Of a DNA stretch of 19,293 nucleotides, positions 6,743-14,961 are shown piece after piece (the first letter of the stretch is position 1; every line of letters begins with the position of its first letter). Below the pieces are notes generated by a model that made no database searches, was not told where the DNA came from, and saw only the letters and a program-made list of their open reading frames with translations. Location of the stretch: positions 1-19,293 of the forward strand of contig CALWII010000047.1 in NCBI GenBank assembly GCA_944380695.1. The letters run 5' to 3'. Made by a program: the position numbers and the translations under genes. This stretch comes from an uncultured Clostridia bacterium (GTDB lineage Bacteria; Bacillota; Clostridia; Christensenellales; UBA1242).

Positions 6743-9178
6743 ATGGATTTTGTGAGTATCGAAAAAAAGTGGAATGAAAAATGGGAAAAGGATAACCTTT
6801 ATAAATTTGATGAAAATAAATTGGATAAAAAATATTATTTGCTTGAAATGTTTTCTTATCCTAGCGGATTAAATTTGCATTTAGGTCATTGGTGGAATTT
6901 CGGGTTGTCCGATAGTTTTGGTCGTTTTAAAAGAATGCAAGGCTATAACTTATTTCAGCCTATGGGATTTGACTCTTTCGGACTCCCTGCTGAAAATTAT
7001 GCATTAAAAACCGGAATACACCCAGAAGATTCTACTTTAAGAAATATTGCAACAATGGAAAAACAATTGAGAAACATAGGGGGAACTTTTAACTGGGATT
7101 ATGAAGTAGTTACTTGTAAACCCGAATATTACAAATGGACTCAATGGCTATTTGTTCAGTTATTCAAAAAAGGTTTAGCTTATCAAAAACAAGCGCCAGT
7201 AAACTGGTGCCCTTCTTGTAATACTGTTATAGCAAATGAGCAAGTCGTTGAAGGGTTGTGTGAAAGATGCGGAAATGAAGTTATCAAAAAAAATATGACT
7301 CAATGGTTTTTTAAAATAACAGATTACGCAGAAAGATTGCTTTCTGGACTTGACCAAATCGATTGGCCACAAAAAACCAAAATTTTGCAAAAGAATTGGA
7401 TAGGGAAGTCTATTGGTTGTGAAGTCGATTTTAAAACAGAAGACAAAAAACACACACTAACCGTTTTTACTTCACGTGTTGACACTATATATGGGGTTAG
7501 TTGGCTTGTAATAGCACCAGAACATCCACTTTTGCCGAAGCTGGTTACAAAGGAGCATAAAACCGAAGTTGACGCTTATATAAAAGAGGCTGCAAAGAAA
7601 GATGAGATCGCAAGGTCCAGCACGGAAAATGTAAAAACAGGTGTCTTTACTGGGACTTATGTTGTAAATCCTCTTAACGGAGCTAAAGTTCCTGTTTATG
7701 TTGCTGATTATGTTATTGCTTCTTATGCAACTGGTATTGTTATGGGGGTCGCTGCACACGATACTCGTGACTTTGACTTTGCAAAGGTTTATAAAACACC
7801 TGTTGTTCAAGTTATCGAAGGTAAAAATGGCGAAAAAGTTGATTTGCCGTTTACTGACTACGGTAGATTGATCAATTCCGCTGAATTTACAGGGCTTTCA
7901 AGCGAAGAGGCAAAGGAAAAAATCGCTGACAAACTAGAGAAACTTGGCGCAGGAAGGAGAAAAACAAATTACAAACTTCGTGATTGGTCTGTTTCTAGAC
8001 AGCGTTATTGGGGTTGCCCTATACCTATTATACATTGTCCATATTGTGGAGCAGTTGCAGTTCCAGAAAAAGATTTGCCGGTTATTTTGCCTAAAATTCA
8101 CGATTATAAACCAGAGGGAGAAGGTCCTTTAGGTAAAGTTGATTCATATATGAATGTGAAATGTCCAAAGTGCGGAGCAGATGCGAGACGAGACCCAGAT
8201 ACTTTAGATGCTTTTGTTTGCTCGTCATTCTATCAGTTACGATATCCGGATGCTCATAATTCTAAAGAGATTTTTGACAGCAAAAAAATAAACAAAATTT
8301 GTCCAATTGACACTTATGTCGGAGGTGTAGAACACGCAACCGCTCACTTGCTCTATTCAAGATTTATTACTATGTTTTTGCACGATATTGGCAAGGTAGA
8401 TTTTGACGAACCTTTCAAAAGATTAGTGCATCAAGGGATGGTGTTGGATCCAAAAACTAATAAAAAAATGTCCAAAAGAAATGGTGGAAAAACTGCTGAT
8501 GACTATGTTAATGAATTTGGTAGTGATGCTTTAAGACTTCATATGATGTTTTCTATGAATTATATTGATGGCGGTCCTTGGTATGATGATGGGCTAAAAC
8601 ATATGAAAGCTTTTATGGAAAGAATAGAACGAATTGTTTTAAGTTGGGCAAAACTTGGCAATGAAAATTCAACTTTAAATGGAAGCGAAGAGAGTGAACT
8701 CGAATATGCTCGTGCATTTTGCATAAAAGAAATGACATCAAGTTTCGAGATTTTTTCGTTCAACACGGCTATTGCTCGATTAATGGAGCTTGTAAATGCT
8801 ATGTATAAATATGACAAAGTCGAAAGAAAAAATGAAGTTTTAGCTAAAAGTGTTATGCTTGATGTGATAAAACTTATTGCACCAGCAACCCCACATTTTG
8901 CTGAAGAACTTTGGCAATTAATAGGTATGCCATACAGTGTTCACAATCAGCTTTATCCTGTTTGCGACGAATCAAAATTAAAAAAGGCTGAAATTGAAAT
9001 AGCTGTTCAAGTAAATAGTAAAATAATAACAAGATTGTCAGTTCCAACTGATTCGACAAATGAAAAAGTTTTGGCACTTGTTAAATTAGACAGCAAAGTA
9101 AAAAATGCCTTATTGGGAAAAAGTATTGTAAAGGAAATAGTCGTTCCGGGCAGAATTGTTAACATCATAGTAAAATAA
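6743..9178 (+). CDS. leuS: Leucyl-tRNA synthetase (leucine--tRNA ligase)
   Basis: Class Ia synthetase that charges tRNA-Leu using ATP. The 811 residues are full length for a bacterial enzyme. Visible signatures: PSGLNLHLGH with HLGH at 46-49; QGYNLFQPMGFDSFGLPAENYA; a zinc-type pair CPSC (156-159) and CERC (173-176); the CP1 editing domain with TSRVDTIYG and VAAHDTRDF (D340 is the conserved editing aspartate); a second cysteine set CPYC/CPKC; KMSKR at 575-579; the anticodon-binding helices and the C-terminal domain. The editing site therefore looks intact. The start has AGGAG seven bases upstream. It is monocistronic, with its own promoter and terminator. Confidence 0.97.
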   Translation: MDFVSIEKKWNEKWEKDNLYKFDENKLDKKYYLLEMFSYPSGLNLHLGHWWNFGLSDSFGRFKRMQGYNLFQPMGFDSFGLPAENYALKTGIHPEDSTLRNIATMEKQLRNIGGTFNWDYEVVTCKPEYYKWTQWLFVQLFKKGLAYQKQAPVNWCPSCNTVIANEQVVEGLCERCGNEVIKKNMTQWFFKITDYAERLLSGLDQIDWPQKTKILQKNWIGKSIGCEVDFKTEDKKHTLTVFTSRVDTIYGVSWLVIAPEHPLLPKLVTKEHKTEVDAYIKEAAKKDEIARSSTENVKTGVFTGTYVVNPLNGAKVPVYVADYVIASYATGIVMGVAAHDTRDFDFAKVYKTPVVQVIEGKNGEKVDLPFTDYGRLINSAEFTGLSSEEAKEKIADKLEKLGAGRRKTNYKLRDWSVSRQRYWGCPIPIIHCPYCGAVAVPEKDLPVILPKIHDYKPEGEGPLGKVDSYMNVKCPKCGADARRDPDTLDAFVCSSFYQLRYPDAHNSKEIFDSKKINKICPIDTYVGGVEHATAHLLYSRFITMFLHDIGKVDFDEPFKRLVHQGMVLDPKTNKKMSKRNGGKTADDYVNEFGSDALRLHMMFSMNYIDGGPWYDDGLKHMKAFMERIERIVLSWAKLGNENSTLNGSEESELEYARAFCIKEMTSSFEIFSFNTAIARLMELVNAMYKYDKVERKNEVLAKSVMLDVIKLIAPATPHFAEELWQLIGMPYSVHNQLYPVCDESKLKKAEIEIAVQVNSKIITRLSVPTDSTNEKVLALVKLDSKVKNALLGKSIVKEIVVPGRIVNIIVK

Positions 9179-9195
9179 GCCTACCTGATATTTTT

Positions 9196-9220
9196 AGCGA
9201 GATTAATTTCTCGCTTTTTT
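9196..9220 (+). terminator. Intrinsic terminator of leuS
   Basis: AGCGAGA (9196-9202) pairs with TCTCGCT (9209-9215), 6-nt loop, followed by a run of T. It lies 17 bases after the leuS stop. Confidence 0.9.
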
Positions 9221-9275
9221 ATTGTTCTACCTTAAATAGAAATATGAGATCAAATTTTATTTTCTTACACAAAAA

Positions 9276-9393
9276 GTCGTTTTTAAAATCCATAGAACTC
9301 GATTATTTTTCAATCAATTTTCACACTTGTTTATTTTTGTCGCATTGATATTTTTTCGAGTTCTAGAATATTATAGAGTAAACGACAAAAATA
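9276..9393. repeat. Nested and competing inverted repeats in a noncoding gap
   Basis: The gap 9221-9459 holds no gene but has ordered inverted repeats. GTCGTTT (9276-9282) pairs with AAACGAC (9380-9386). Inside, TAGAACTCGA (9293-9302) pairs with TCGAGTTCTA (9356-9365), and inside that ATCAAT (9313-9318) pairs with ATTGAT (9344-9349). An alternative 11-bp pairing joins TATTTTTGTCG (9332-9342) to CGACAAAAATA (9383-9393) and uses the same 3' bases as the outer stem, so the two folds exclude each other. It could be a structured RNA, a small mobile element remnant or a leader. No family was recognised. Confidence 0.45.
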
Positions 9394-9459
9394 GAAAGTT
9401 TTCGTCATTCCTGAAAGTTATGCTTTAATCATTAAAATACGATTTTTATCGAAATATTG

Positions 9460-9488
9460 TTGACTTTGCCAGAAAATAATGTTATATT
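9460..9488 (+). promoter_or_regulatory. Sigma-A promoter of the tandem paralogue pair
   Basis: TTGACT (9460-9465), 17 nt, TATATT (9483-9488) with extended -10 TGT (9480-9482). The start would be near 9495, giving a leader of about 32 nt to ATG 9527. Confidence 0.7.
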
Positions 9489-9526
9489 TATTATGTAGTT
9501 AGTCTAGGCTAATTAAAAAGGAATTT

Positions 9527-10498
9527 ATGGCTTTAAAAAAGTGGAAATATAATTTATTATTTGTATTGCTCATAGTCCTAATAGGTTGCTATATGGGTAT
9601 GAGTTTTTTTGTTGATAATCCATCTTTAGAATCTCAACAAGGTAGCGGGATTGACCAAGTGTCACCAGAAACCCCAGAGGAGTTGCCAGAAGTGGAAGTT
9701 GGCGATGATGTCGACCAAGAGGAAGAAGATTATTATATGCCAGTTAACGGTATCAGCGCTATTATTGATGCTTTAGACAGATTAAAAAATGGAGCTGGCT
9801 ATTCAAGTTCGTTTTCACAAACGATGTCGAATAAAGGTACTGTGATGAACATTTCTTCAACAGTTATTCAATCTGTTGATGGAACAATTATGAAGGGCAA
9901 AAATTCGAATGGTGAAACTGTTTCTGTTGAAAATTTCTTTTTCCATTCCGATGATACCAACATTGGTAAAGACCAAGTCGCAAACTATTATAGAGGAATT
10001 TATGTAAATTATGACACGAACACTGCTCAAGTTGCATTGACTTCAAGTTATGATTTAAGTAATCAAACATACGACCTTTCACAAGCAAGCAGAAATGACT
10101 TTGTGTCGGTTAGCGATCTTTTGGACGAATTTGGTATTATTCAAGGTCAAGGCTTTCCTCTTTCTATTACCAAACAAAATTCTACGATAATGAACGACTA
10201 CACTGACACGATAAGAACTATTAAAATTTCATTTAAAAGCAGTGCTTTGTCAACAGGTTATTTGAAGTATTGGCTTTCTAACGGGCAACTGACAAATTTG
10301 TCTTACAATGGGTCCGATATTTCAATCACTTTTTACATTCAAAAAAGCAATGGCGCATTGGTTAAAATATTCCGAGAAGAAACTTTTAATGCCACTGCAA
10401 GTTATGGACCGATGAAGGTGCCTGTAACTTCTACAATTACTACAACACAAACTTTTAAAGCATTTGACAAAGCAATCACACTCGCTGATTCGCTATAA
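9527..10498 (+). CDS. Secreted or membrane-anchored protein of unknown function, paralogue A
   Basis: A 323-residue protein with a basic N-terminus, one hydrophobic segment (about 9-29), a Pro/Glu/Asp-rich linker (about 38-69) and an extracytoplasmic region rich in Ser, Thr, Asn and Tyr. The hydrophobic segment contains LIGC at 18-21, a possible lipobox, but the next gene has Ala at the aligned position, so an uncleaved anchor is equally likely. The outer region aligns by eye with the next gene over most of its length: MPVNGISAI with LPANSINAV, NYYRGIYVNYDT with NEYRSIYTNEET, and KSNGALVKIF with KRTGNLIKVV. The pair is a tandem duplication. The ATG has AAAAAGGA upstream. I do not recognise the family; a cell-surface or envelope role is inferred from architecture only. 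Confidence 0.75.
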   Translation: MALKKWKYNLLFVLLIVLIGCYMGMSFFVDNPSLESQQGSGIDQVSPETPEELPEVEVGDDVDQEEEDYYMPVNGISAIIDALDRLKNGAGYSSSFSQTMSNKGTVMNISSTVIQSVDGTIMKGKNSNGETVSVENFFFHSDDTNIGKDQVANYYRGIYVNYDTNTAQVALTSSYDLSNQTYDLSQASRNDFVSVSDLLDEFGIIQGQGFPLSITKQNSTIMNDYTDTIRTIKISFKSSALSTGYLKYWLSNGQLTNLSYNGSDISITFYIQKSNGALVKIFREETFNATASYGPMKVPVTSTITTTQTFKAFDKAITLADSL

Positions 10499-10519
10499 TA
10501 ATTTATAATATAAAATATG

Positions 10520-10528
10520 TGATACAAT
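10520..10528 (+). promoter_or_regulatory. Possible extended -10 promoter of paralogue B
   Basis: TGATACAAT (TGA 10520-10522, TACAAT 10523-10528) lies 21 bases before the ATG at 10550. No good -35 box is seen 17 bases upstream. It may let paralogue B be expressed separately, in addition to read-through from paralogue A, which ends 51 bases upstream. Confidence 0.4.
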
Positions 10529-10549
10529 GGACAAGTTAAAAGGAAAAAA

Positions 10550-11626
10550 ATGAAGTCGAAAAATTTAAAATTTTCAATTATGATTATTTTCGTGCTGTTG
10601 CTTATAGGTGCATACCTAGGCATCGGTATGTTTGTTGCGCCTGTTGTGCAAGCAGACAATTCGATAGTTGACAATCCTTTTGACAATGTTTTAGATGGTG
10701 AAGGGGATAATACAGATATAGATATTTCACCTGATGATGACGATGTAGGCGGATCTTCACCGGTTTATTTGCCTGCCAACAGTATTAACGCTGTTAACTA
10801 TGTCCTCGACGAACTTTACAGCAAACCTGGATACAAAACAGGAATTAGTATCTATTTTAATGCAAATGGTAGTTTGGGGGGAATAGGGAACTTATCATTA
10901 ACTCAATTGATAAAAGGTACCGGCCAGAAATGTGGAGACGAAGCTCTTGAAGAACTCTATTTCTACTACAATTCAGGTGTTAGTGATTTCTTTTTAGATA
11001 GGAATTGGATTCTTAATGAGTATCGCTCAATATATACAAACGAAGAAACCGACGAGGCTTGGCGTGCACTTACCAGAAATTCTAACGCAAAAGATAATTA
11101 TTACAATTTAGATGATAAATCCGAATTGTCCGTATCTTCTGTTGAAGAAATTTTTGGGACTTACTATATTCTGTTTTCTTATCCTTTGCCTATTAATTTT
11201 TCAAGTAAGCTGTGCACTGTAACAGAAGATAATTCAAGAGACAGCAATTATAGATATATTACTTTAAGTTTTTCTGCAAATAATGTGCCTGAAAATTATA
11301 GGTCATACTATCACGGATTAGTTAAAGATTTACCTGTCATTGATAATGTTTATTATAAAACATTTACATTCACATTTACTATTAACAAACGAACGGGAAA
11401 CTTGATTAAGGTTGTAAACAATCAGTATATGAGTGGTTCGGTTAATATTGTTGGATTGCCGGCTGAAATAAATGTCAATGTGGAGTATGTTTTCAATATT
11501 GTTGCTTGTGATGAACCTTTCGAAATTCCTCAACCTCATTTGCAAAGCGTTAAATATGAAGAAGTTTTTAATCAATGGCAAGAGATTTTGTTGGCAGAAA
11601 ATACTAAACAGCAAGAGACAGAATAA
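10550..11626 (+). CDS. Secreted or membrane-anchored protein of unknown function, paralogue B
   Basis: A 358-residue paralogue of the preceding protein, with the same plan: basic N-terminus, hydrophobic segment (about 9-31), an Asp/Glu/Pro-rich acidic linker (about 37-68, with DDDDVGG) and an extracytoplasmic domain. The anchor reads LIGAYLGIGMF where paralogue A reads LIGCYMGMSFF. A signal peptidase I-like site (VQA before DN) follows the hydrophobic stretch, so release is possible. It is longer than A, mainly in the middle and in a C-terminal extension (KYEEVFNQWQEILLAENTKQQ). It has three Cys in the outer domain. The ribosome binding site is AAAAGGA. Divergence between the two is considerable, so the duplication is old or the proteins evolve fast. 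Family not recognised. Confidence 0.75.
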   Translation: MKSKNLKFSIMIIFVLLLIGAYLGIGMFVAPVVQADNSIVDNPFDNVLDGEGDNTDIDISPDDDDVGGSSPVYLPANSINAVNYVLDELYSKPGYKTGISIYFNANGSLGGIGNLSLTQLIKGTGQKCGDEALEELYFYYNSGVSDFFLDRNWILNEYRSIYTNEETDEAWRALTRNSNAKDNYYNLDDKSELSVSSVEEIFGTYYILFSYPLPINFSSKLCTVTEDNSRDSNYRYITLSFSANNVPENYRSYYHGLVKDLPVIDNVYYKTFTFTFTINKRTGNLIKVVNNQYMSGSVNIVGLPAEINVNVEYVFNIVACDEPFEIPQPHLQSVKYEEVFNQWQEILLAENTKQQETE

Positions 11627-11746
11627 ATTTTTGCAGGAGCGTTCTATAATATTAATACAGTAAATTGAGGTTTTTTAACAGTTTTAGATATGATCTACTC
11701 TTAATAAAATCGTTTTAGGTAAAAATCAGCTCGGTGTTTATTAAAA

Positions 11747-11788
11747 CAAAAAAAACTTTATCAATAAAATTCTGATAAAGTTTTTTTT
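11747..11788 (+). terminator. Intrinsic terminator after the paralogue pair
   Basis: A 9-bp stem ACTTTATCA (11755-11763) with TGATAAAGT (11773-11781), extended by seven further A-T pairs to an A8/T8-flanked hairpin with a 9-nt loop. It is symmetrical and could act in both directions. The 120 bases between the gene end and the hairpin show no gene. Confidence 0.75.
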
Positions 11789-12094
11789 AAACAAATAAAA
11801 TTCATATTATGTTTCGTAAATTTTATATTAAATATATAACTATAAGTTGTTGGATGGTTAAATTTAACAAATTAAAAAATGTTGCGAAGGTAAGTTTTAT
11901 TCTGTAAAATCAATTTATATGAATTTTATTTTTAGATTCAGGCGATACAAATTTTTTTAAAATTTTGCAAAGAACAGCTAGTGATTTTGTAGTGTTTGAT
12001 TTTTTTTGTTAGCTTCTATGAATAGCATTCGCTTTGAATTTAATTATAAACATATAAATTCAACAAAAAGTTAAAAAAACAAATTAAATTTTCT
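11789..12094. other. AT-rich gene-free stretch with small palindromes
   Basis: No coding region or RNA gene is visible. Present are a 12-nt perfect palindrome GTTAAATTTAAC (11857-11868) and a 9-bp inverted repeat TTGAATTTA (12034-12042) / TAAATTCAA (12055-12063). Two terminators facing each other (11747-11788 and 12095-12123) bound the stretch. At this base composition these repeats may be chance. Confidence 0.4.
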
Positions 12095-12123
12095 AAAAAA
12101 ATACGCCAGTCGGCGTATTTTTT
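12095..12123 (-). terminator. Intrinsic terminator of the small membrane protein gene
   Basis: ATACGCC (12101-12107) pairs with GGCGTAT (12112-12118), 4-nt loop, with A and T runs on either side. It lies 21 bases past the stop of the minus-strand gene and can also serve the plus strand. Confidence 0.9.
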
Positions 12124-12144
12124 GTTATTTTTTTTGATTTTAAT

Positions 12145-12477
12145 TTATTTGCTTGTGTTTTTCTTTTCAAGCAAAATTTCAATTAATTTTGCGATTCCGT
12201 ATGTCAAAGCCATAACAGCGGCGCCACAAACTATAGATACAAGGAAAACATAAACTTCATTTGAATTGAATGCTCCAATCCCCGCGAATAAGCAAGAGAA
12301 CCACATTATAAACATAACAAGCGGTGTAATTATTGTAAATAAAATTTTTACAAAAACCGACTTATATTCAGCTTTGTGCATCAAATTGTAGAAAACCACT
12401 GCTAGTGTTAATATCGCAAAAACGATTCCTAAAATAAATGTAGTTTGTTGAAAAACACTTAAAAATTTAAAATCCAT
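12145..12477 (-). CDS. Small three-helix membrane protein of unknown function
   Basis: A 110-residue protein with three predicted membrane helices (about 11-33, 42-66 and 76-98) and a basic C-terminus (EKKNTSK). I chose the ATG at 12477 (MDFKFLSVF) because GGAGGG (12490-12485) sits seven bases before it. A longer reading from 12522 would begin upstream of the predicted transcription start. It is transcribed alone, with its own consensus promoter and terminator, opposite to its neighbours. No family was recognised. Confidence 0.75.
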   Translation of the reverse strand: MDFKFLSVFQQTTFILGIVFAILTLAVVFYNLMHKAEYKSVFVKILFTIITPLVMFIMWFSCLFAGIGAFNSNEVYVFLVSIVCGAAVMALTYGIAKLIEILLEKKNTSK

Positions 12478-12500
12478 AAAGTTACCCTCCATTTGACTAT

Positions 12501-12529
12501 ATTTTATCACATTCATTTGCATTTGTCAA
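12501..12529 (-). promoter_or_regulatory. Sigma-A promoter of the small membrane protein gene
   Basis: On the minus strand TTGACA (12529-12524), 17 nt, TAAAAT (12506-12501) with extended -10 TGA. The start is near 12494, giving a very short leader that contains the GGAGGG site. Confidence 0.8.
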
Positions 12530-12552
12530 TACATAAAATTAATTAAATTGGT

Positions 12553-12580
12553 TTGTTAAATTATTTTTTTGATGTATAAT
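12553..12580 (+). promoter_or_regulatory. Promoter giving a probable leaderless transcript
   Basis: TTGTTA (12553-12558), 16 nt, TATAAT (12575-12580). Six bases separate the -10 box from ATG 12587, so the predicted +1 coincides with the start codon. No Shine-Dalgarno sequence exists in this short interval. Confidence 0.5.
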
Positions 12581-12586
12581 ACAACT

Positions 12587-13486
12587 ATGAGTAAAATTAA
12601 TAAAAAACAAAAAATAATTATTATTTCTGTTGTTTCAGCATTGTTGGTTATCACTGCGATAATCTTGTTTTTATGTTTATATGTTTTTAAACCGAAATCA
12701 GCTCCTTCAGTGGAGGTAATTTTGGCAGGTGAGCAGGTTTTTGTTAAAGTTGATGAACCAGAAAAAGATTATGCTTACAGGTTTAGGTTTCAAGAAAACA
12801 ATAATGAAGTTTGTTATGATTCCAGCACTAGTGTTCTAAACATAACCGAAGAGTTATGGCAAGAAAATTTAAAAATAGGTGTACAATATAATATTTCTGT
12901 TTGTTATATTGATAGTGGTGGAGTATTATGCGGTGATTACAGCCAACCGATAGAATATACTTTCAATATTAAACTCTCTTCACCTGTGTTATCGATAAAT
13001 GAGAATATTCTTTCCTGGGAAGAAGTTAGGGGAGCTGACTATTATAATGTTAGCTATTATTTTATCGACCGTACTTTTAATATTTCCACTTCGACTTTGC
13101 AGTTTGACTTAACTACAATCCCAGGTGGTAAATACAATGTTAATGTTACAAGCTGTTCCAATAAAGAAAATTTTCAGCAGAGTCAAGAGTCGCAAATCAC
13201 AGTCGAGTTAAATCATAACCTAATGCCGTTTTTAAGTGCGACTATCAATCCTCAAACATTTATTCTAACTGTAGATGGTAATGAATATATTCCAGCTATT
13301 AGGTTGACAGACGATGTTGGCAATAGCTACCTACTTAAAGATTTTTCAATAGAAAAGTCTTCAAATGGTTGGAGATACAGAATAGATGTTAAAGCGATTT
13401 ATGTAAGCGGACGCACGTACTATGTTAACCCAGAGCCTTTTGAATTTAATTCATATCAAGGTCAAACAACGAAGGTAAGTTTATAG
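12587..13486 (+). CDS. Membrane-anchored protein with a fibronectin type III-like domain
   Basis: A 299-residue protein: basic N-terminus, one membrane helix (about 9-34), then an outer part that reads as about three beta-rich segments (39-129, 131-208, 212-299). The middle one looks like a fibronectin type III fold: SPVLSINENILSWEEVRGADYYNVSYY followed by KYNVNVTS has the usual W and Y..YNV spacing. Such domains mediate contacts outside the cell; no catalytic motif is seen. ATG 12587 (MSKINKKQK) is preferred over TTG 12569, which lies upstream of the -10 box. No ribosome binding site is present, consistent with leaderless translation. Its stop codon touches the -35 of the gerA promoter. Function unknown. 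Confidence 0.7.
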   Translation: MSKINKKQKIIIISVVSALLVITAIILFLCLYVFKPKSAPSVEVILAGEQVFVKVDEPEKDYAYRFRFQENNNEVCYDSSTSVLNITEELWQENLKIGVQYNISVCYIDSGGVLCGDYSQPIEYTFNIKLSSPVLSINENILSWEEVRGADYYNVSYYFIDRTFNISTSTLQFDLTTIPGGKYNVNVTSCSNKENFQQSQESQITVELNHNLMPFLSATINPQTFILTVDGNEYIPAIRLTDDVGNSYLLKDFSIEKSSNGWRYRIDVKAIYVSGRTYYVNPEPFEFNSYQGQTTKVSL

Positions 13487-13515
13487 CATAATTATTGTTT
13501 TATTTAAACATACTA
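13486..13515 (+). promoter_or_regulatory. Sigma-G-type promoter of the gerABC operon
   Basis: GCATA (13486-13490), 18-nt spacer, CATACTA (13509-13515) fits the known forespore sigma-G pattern (GMATR, N18, CATNMTA), the usual regulator of gerA-type operons in Bacillus. The start would be near 13522, leaving a leader of about 12 nt that holds AGGAAGG. No sigma-A promoter is evident here. Confidence 0.65.
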
Positions 13516-13542
13516 CATTCGTAGGAAGGTAGTATGTTTTTT
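13506..13542 (+). promoter_or_regulatory. Perfect inverted repeat enclosing the gerA ribosome binding site and start
   Basis: AAACATACTAC (13506-13516) is the exact reverse complement of GTAGTATGTTT (13529-13539). The loop holds most of the Shine-Dalgarno sequence (AGGAAGG, 13523-13529) and the 3' strand contains the gerA ATG (13534). Six T follow, so it also resembles a weak terminator for upstream transcripts. The 5' strand overlaps the sigma-G -10 box, so it would be absent from sigma-G transcripts starting near 13522. Confidence 0.6.
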
Positions 13543-14961
13543 AATTTACAGACTCGTTTAAAAAATTTTAAAAAGCAACTTAATGATGCCGATGATGTTT
13601 CGATTAAAATTGTTCAAACCAAAACAGGACAAAAAGTTGGAATGATTTTTTTGCGCAGTATGATAGATAATCAACTTTTTCAAACAGGTATTTTTAAGCC
13701 AATCACAGAAGAATGTGATATCATTGATATGGATAAAATTAAGGCAAACCTACTAAATATTTCTAATACGAAGCAAATTAATGGAAAAGAGGTTGTAAAT
13801 TGTGTTTTAGATGGCGGTGTTGTTATCTGTTTGGAGAATTCAAACTCATATTTGTCCGCTGATTTACAAAAATACACCGCAAGAACTCCAGCTGAACCAC
13901 CTACCTCTGCGGTTATACAAGGACCTCGTGAGGGTTTTGTTGAAGACATCAAAATTAATCTTACGCTTTTGCGAAGAAGATTTTATTCGAAAGATTTCGT
14001 CGCTAAACAATTAAAAGTGGGTAAATATTCAAATACTAAAATTATTATTGCATATATTAACGGCATCGCTGATAAATCCGTAGTCAAGGAAATAGAGAGT
14101 AGATTAAAACAAATCGACATTGACGGCATTGTCGATTCCCATTACATAATGCAATTTTTAGAAAAACGCCCAAGGTCCTTGTTTAAGCAGGTGGGAAGTA
14201 TTGAAAAACCCGATATAGTTGCAGCTAAAATGCTTGAAGGTCGTGTGGCGATCATCGTAGATGGCTCGCCAATAGTTTTAACTTTACCTTTCGTTTTTCT
14301 CGAAGATTTGCAATCGAGTGATGATTATTATAACTCCCATATTTATGGAGCTTTTATTAGGGTGGTAAGAATAATTGCGGTGCTAATTGCTATTATTCTT
14401 CCTGCCACTTATCTTTCTTTGAGAATTTTTCATCCAAATGTTACCCCTATAAAGTTTTTAGTTACTATTACCAACACTACAAAAGGTCTGCCTTTTACTC
14501 CTTTTTTTGAGATGGTTTTTATCAGCCTTTTATTTCAAATTTTGTACGAGGTGAGTCTTCGTCTGCCTAGCTATTTAGGGTTGGCGACCTCAATAGTTGG
14601 GGCTTTAATTCTAGGAGATACCGGAGTAAAAGCGGGGTTGATTTCTCCACCCGGGGTGATTATTGTTGCATTGGCGAAAATAGCACTTTACACAGTTCCA
14701 GAACAGGCTTATCAGCTTTCAATTTTGCAATATTTGTTTTTGTTTGTTGGTGGTTCACTAGGTATGTTGGGTATAGTTGGACTTATAATTTATCTTATAA
14801 CATATATGGCCTCTATTGATTCTTATGGTGCTCCGTATCTTGCTCCTTTTGCGCCAAGAGTAAAAAATGACTTAAAAGATGCTGTGCTAATGACAAATTT
14901 GCGAGATATGAAAACTCGACCTCAATCTTTTAGAAATAAAAACTTTACGAGGCAAAAATGA
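13534..14961 (+). CDS. Spore germination receptor subunit A (GerA family)
   Basis: The A subunit of GerA-type nutrient germinant receptors sits in the spore inner membrane and, with B and C, triggers germination. The 475-residue protein has the large N-terminal cytoplasmic domain (1 to about 270) with the family signature GPREGFVEDIKINLTLLRRR (130-149). A membrane part (about 272-455) follows, containing LPFTPFFEMVFISLLFQILYE, RLP, SIVGALILGDTGVKAGLISPPGVIIVAL and SYGAPYLAPFAP. Length is normal for the family. The start has AGGAAGG upstream. Its stop overlaps the next gene as ATGA. The specific receptor (GerA, GerB, GerK) cannot be assigned, so no gene symbol is given. Its presence implies an endospore former. 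Confidence 0.93.
   Translation: MFFNLQTRLKNFKKQLNDADDVSIKIVQTKTGQKVGMIFLRSMIDNQLFQTGIFKPITEECDIIDMDKIKANLLNISNTKQINGKEVVNCVLDGGVVICLENSNSYLSADLQKYTARTPAEPPTSAVIQGPREGFVEDIKINLTLLRRRFYSKDFVAKQLKVGKYSNTKIIIAYINGIADKSVVKEIESRLKQIDIDGIVDSHYIMQFLEKRPRSLFKQVGSIEKPDIVAAKMLEGRVAIIVDGSPIVLTLPFVFLEDLQSSDDYYNSHIYGAFIRVVRIIAVLIAIILPATYLSLRIFHPNVTPIKFLVTITNTTKGLPFTPFFEMVFISLLFQILYEVSLRLPSYLGLATSIVGALILGDTGVKAGLISPPGVIIVALAKIALYTVPEQAYQLSILQYLFLFVGGSLGMLGIVGLIIYLITYMASIDSYGAPYLAPFAPRVKNDLKDAVLMTNLRDMKTRPQSFRNKNFTRQK

Noticed and set aside
7944..8132. 62-codon plus-strand frame in leuS
   Set aside because: Lies within the catalytic region of leuS in another frame, with no separate signals.
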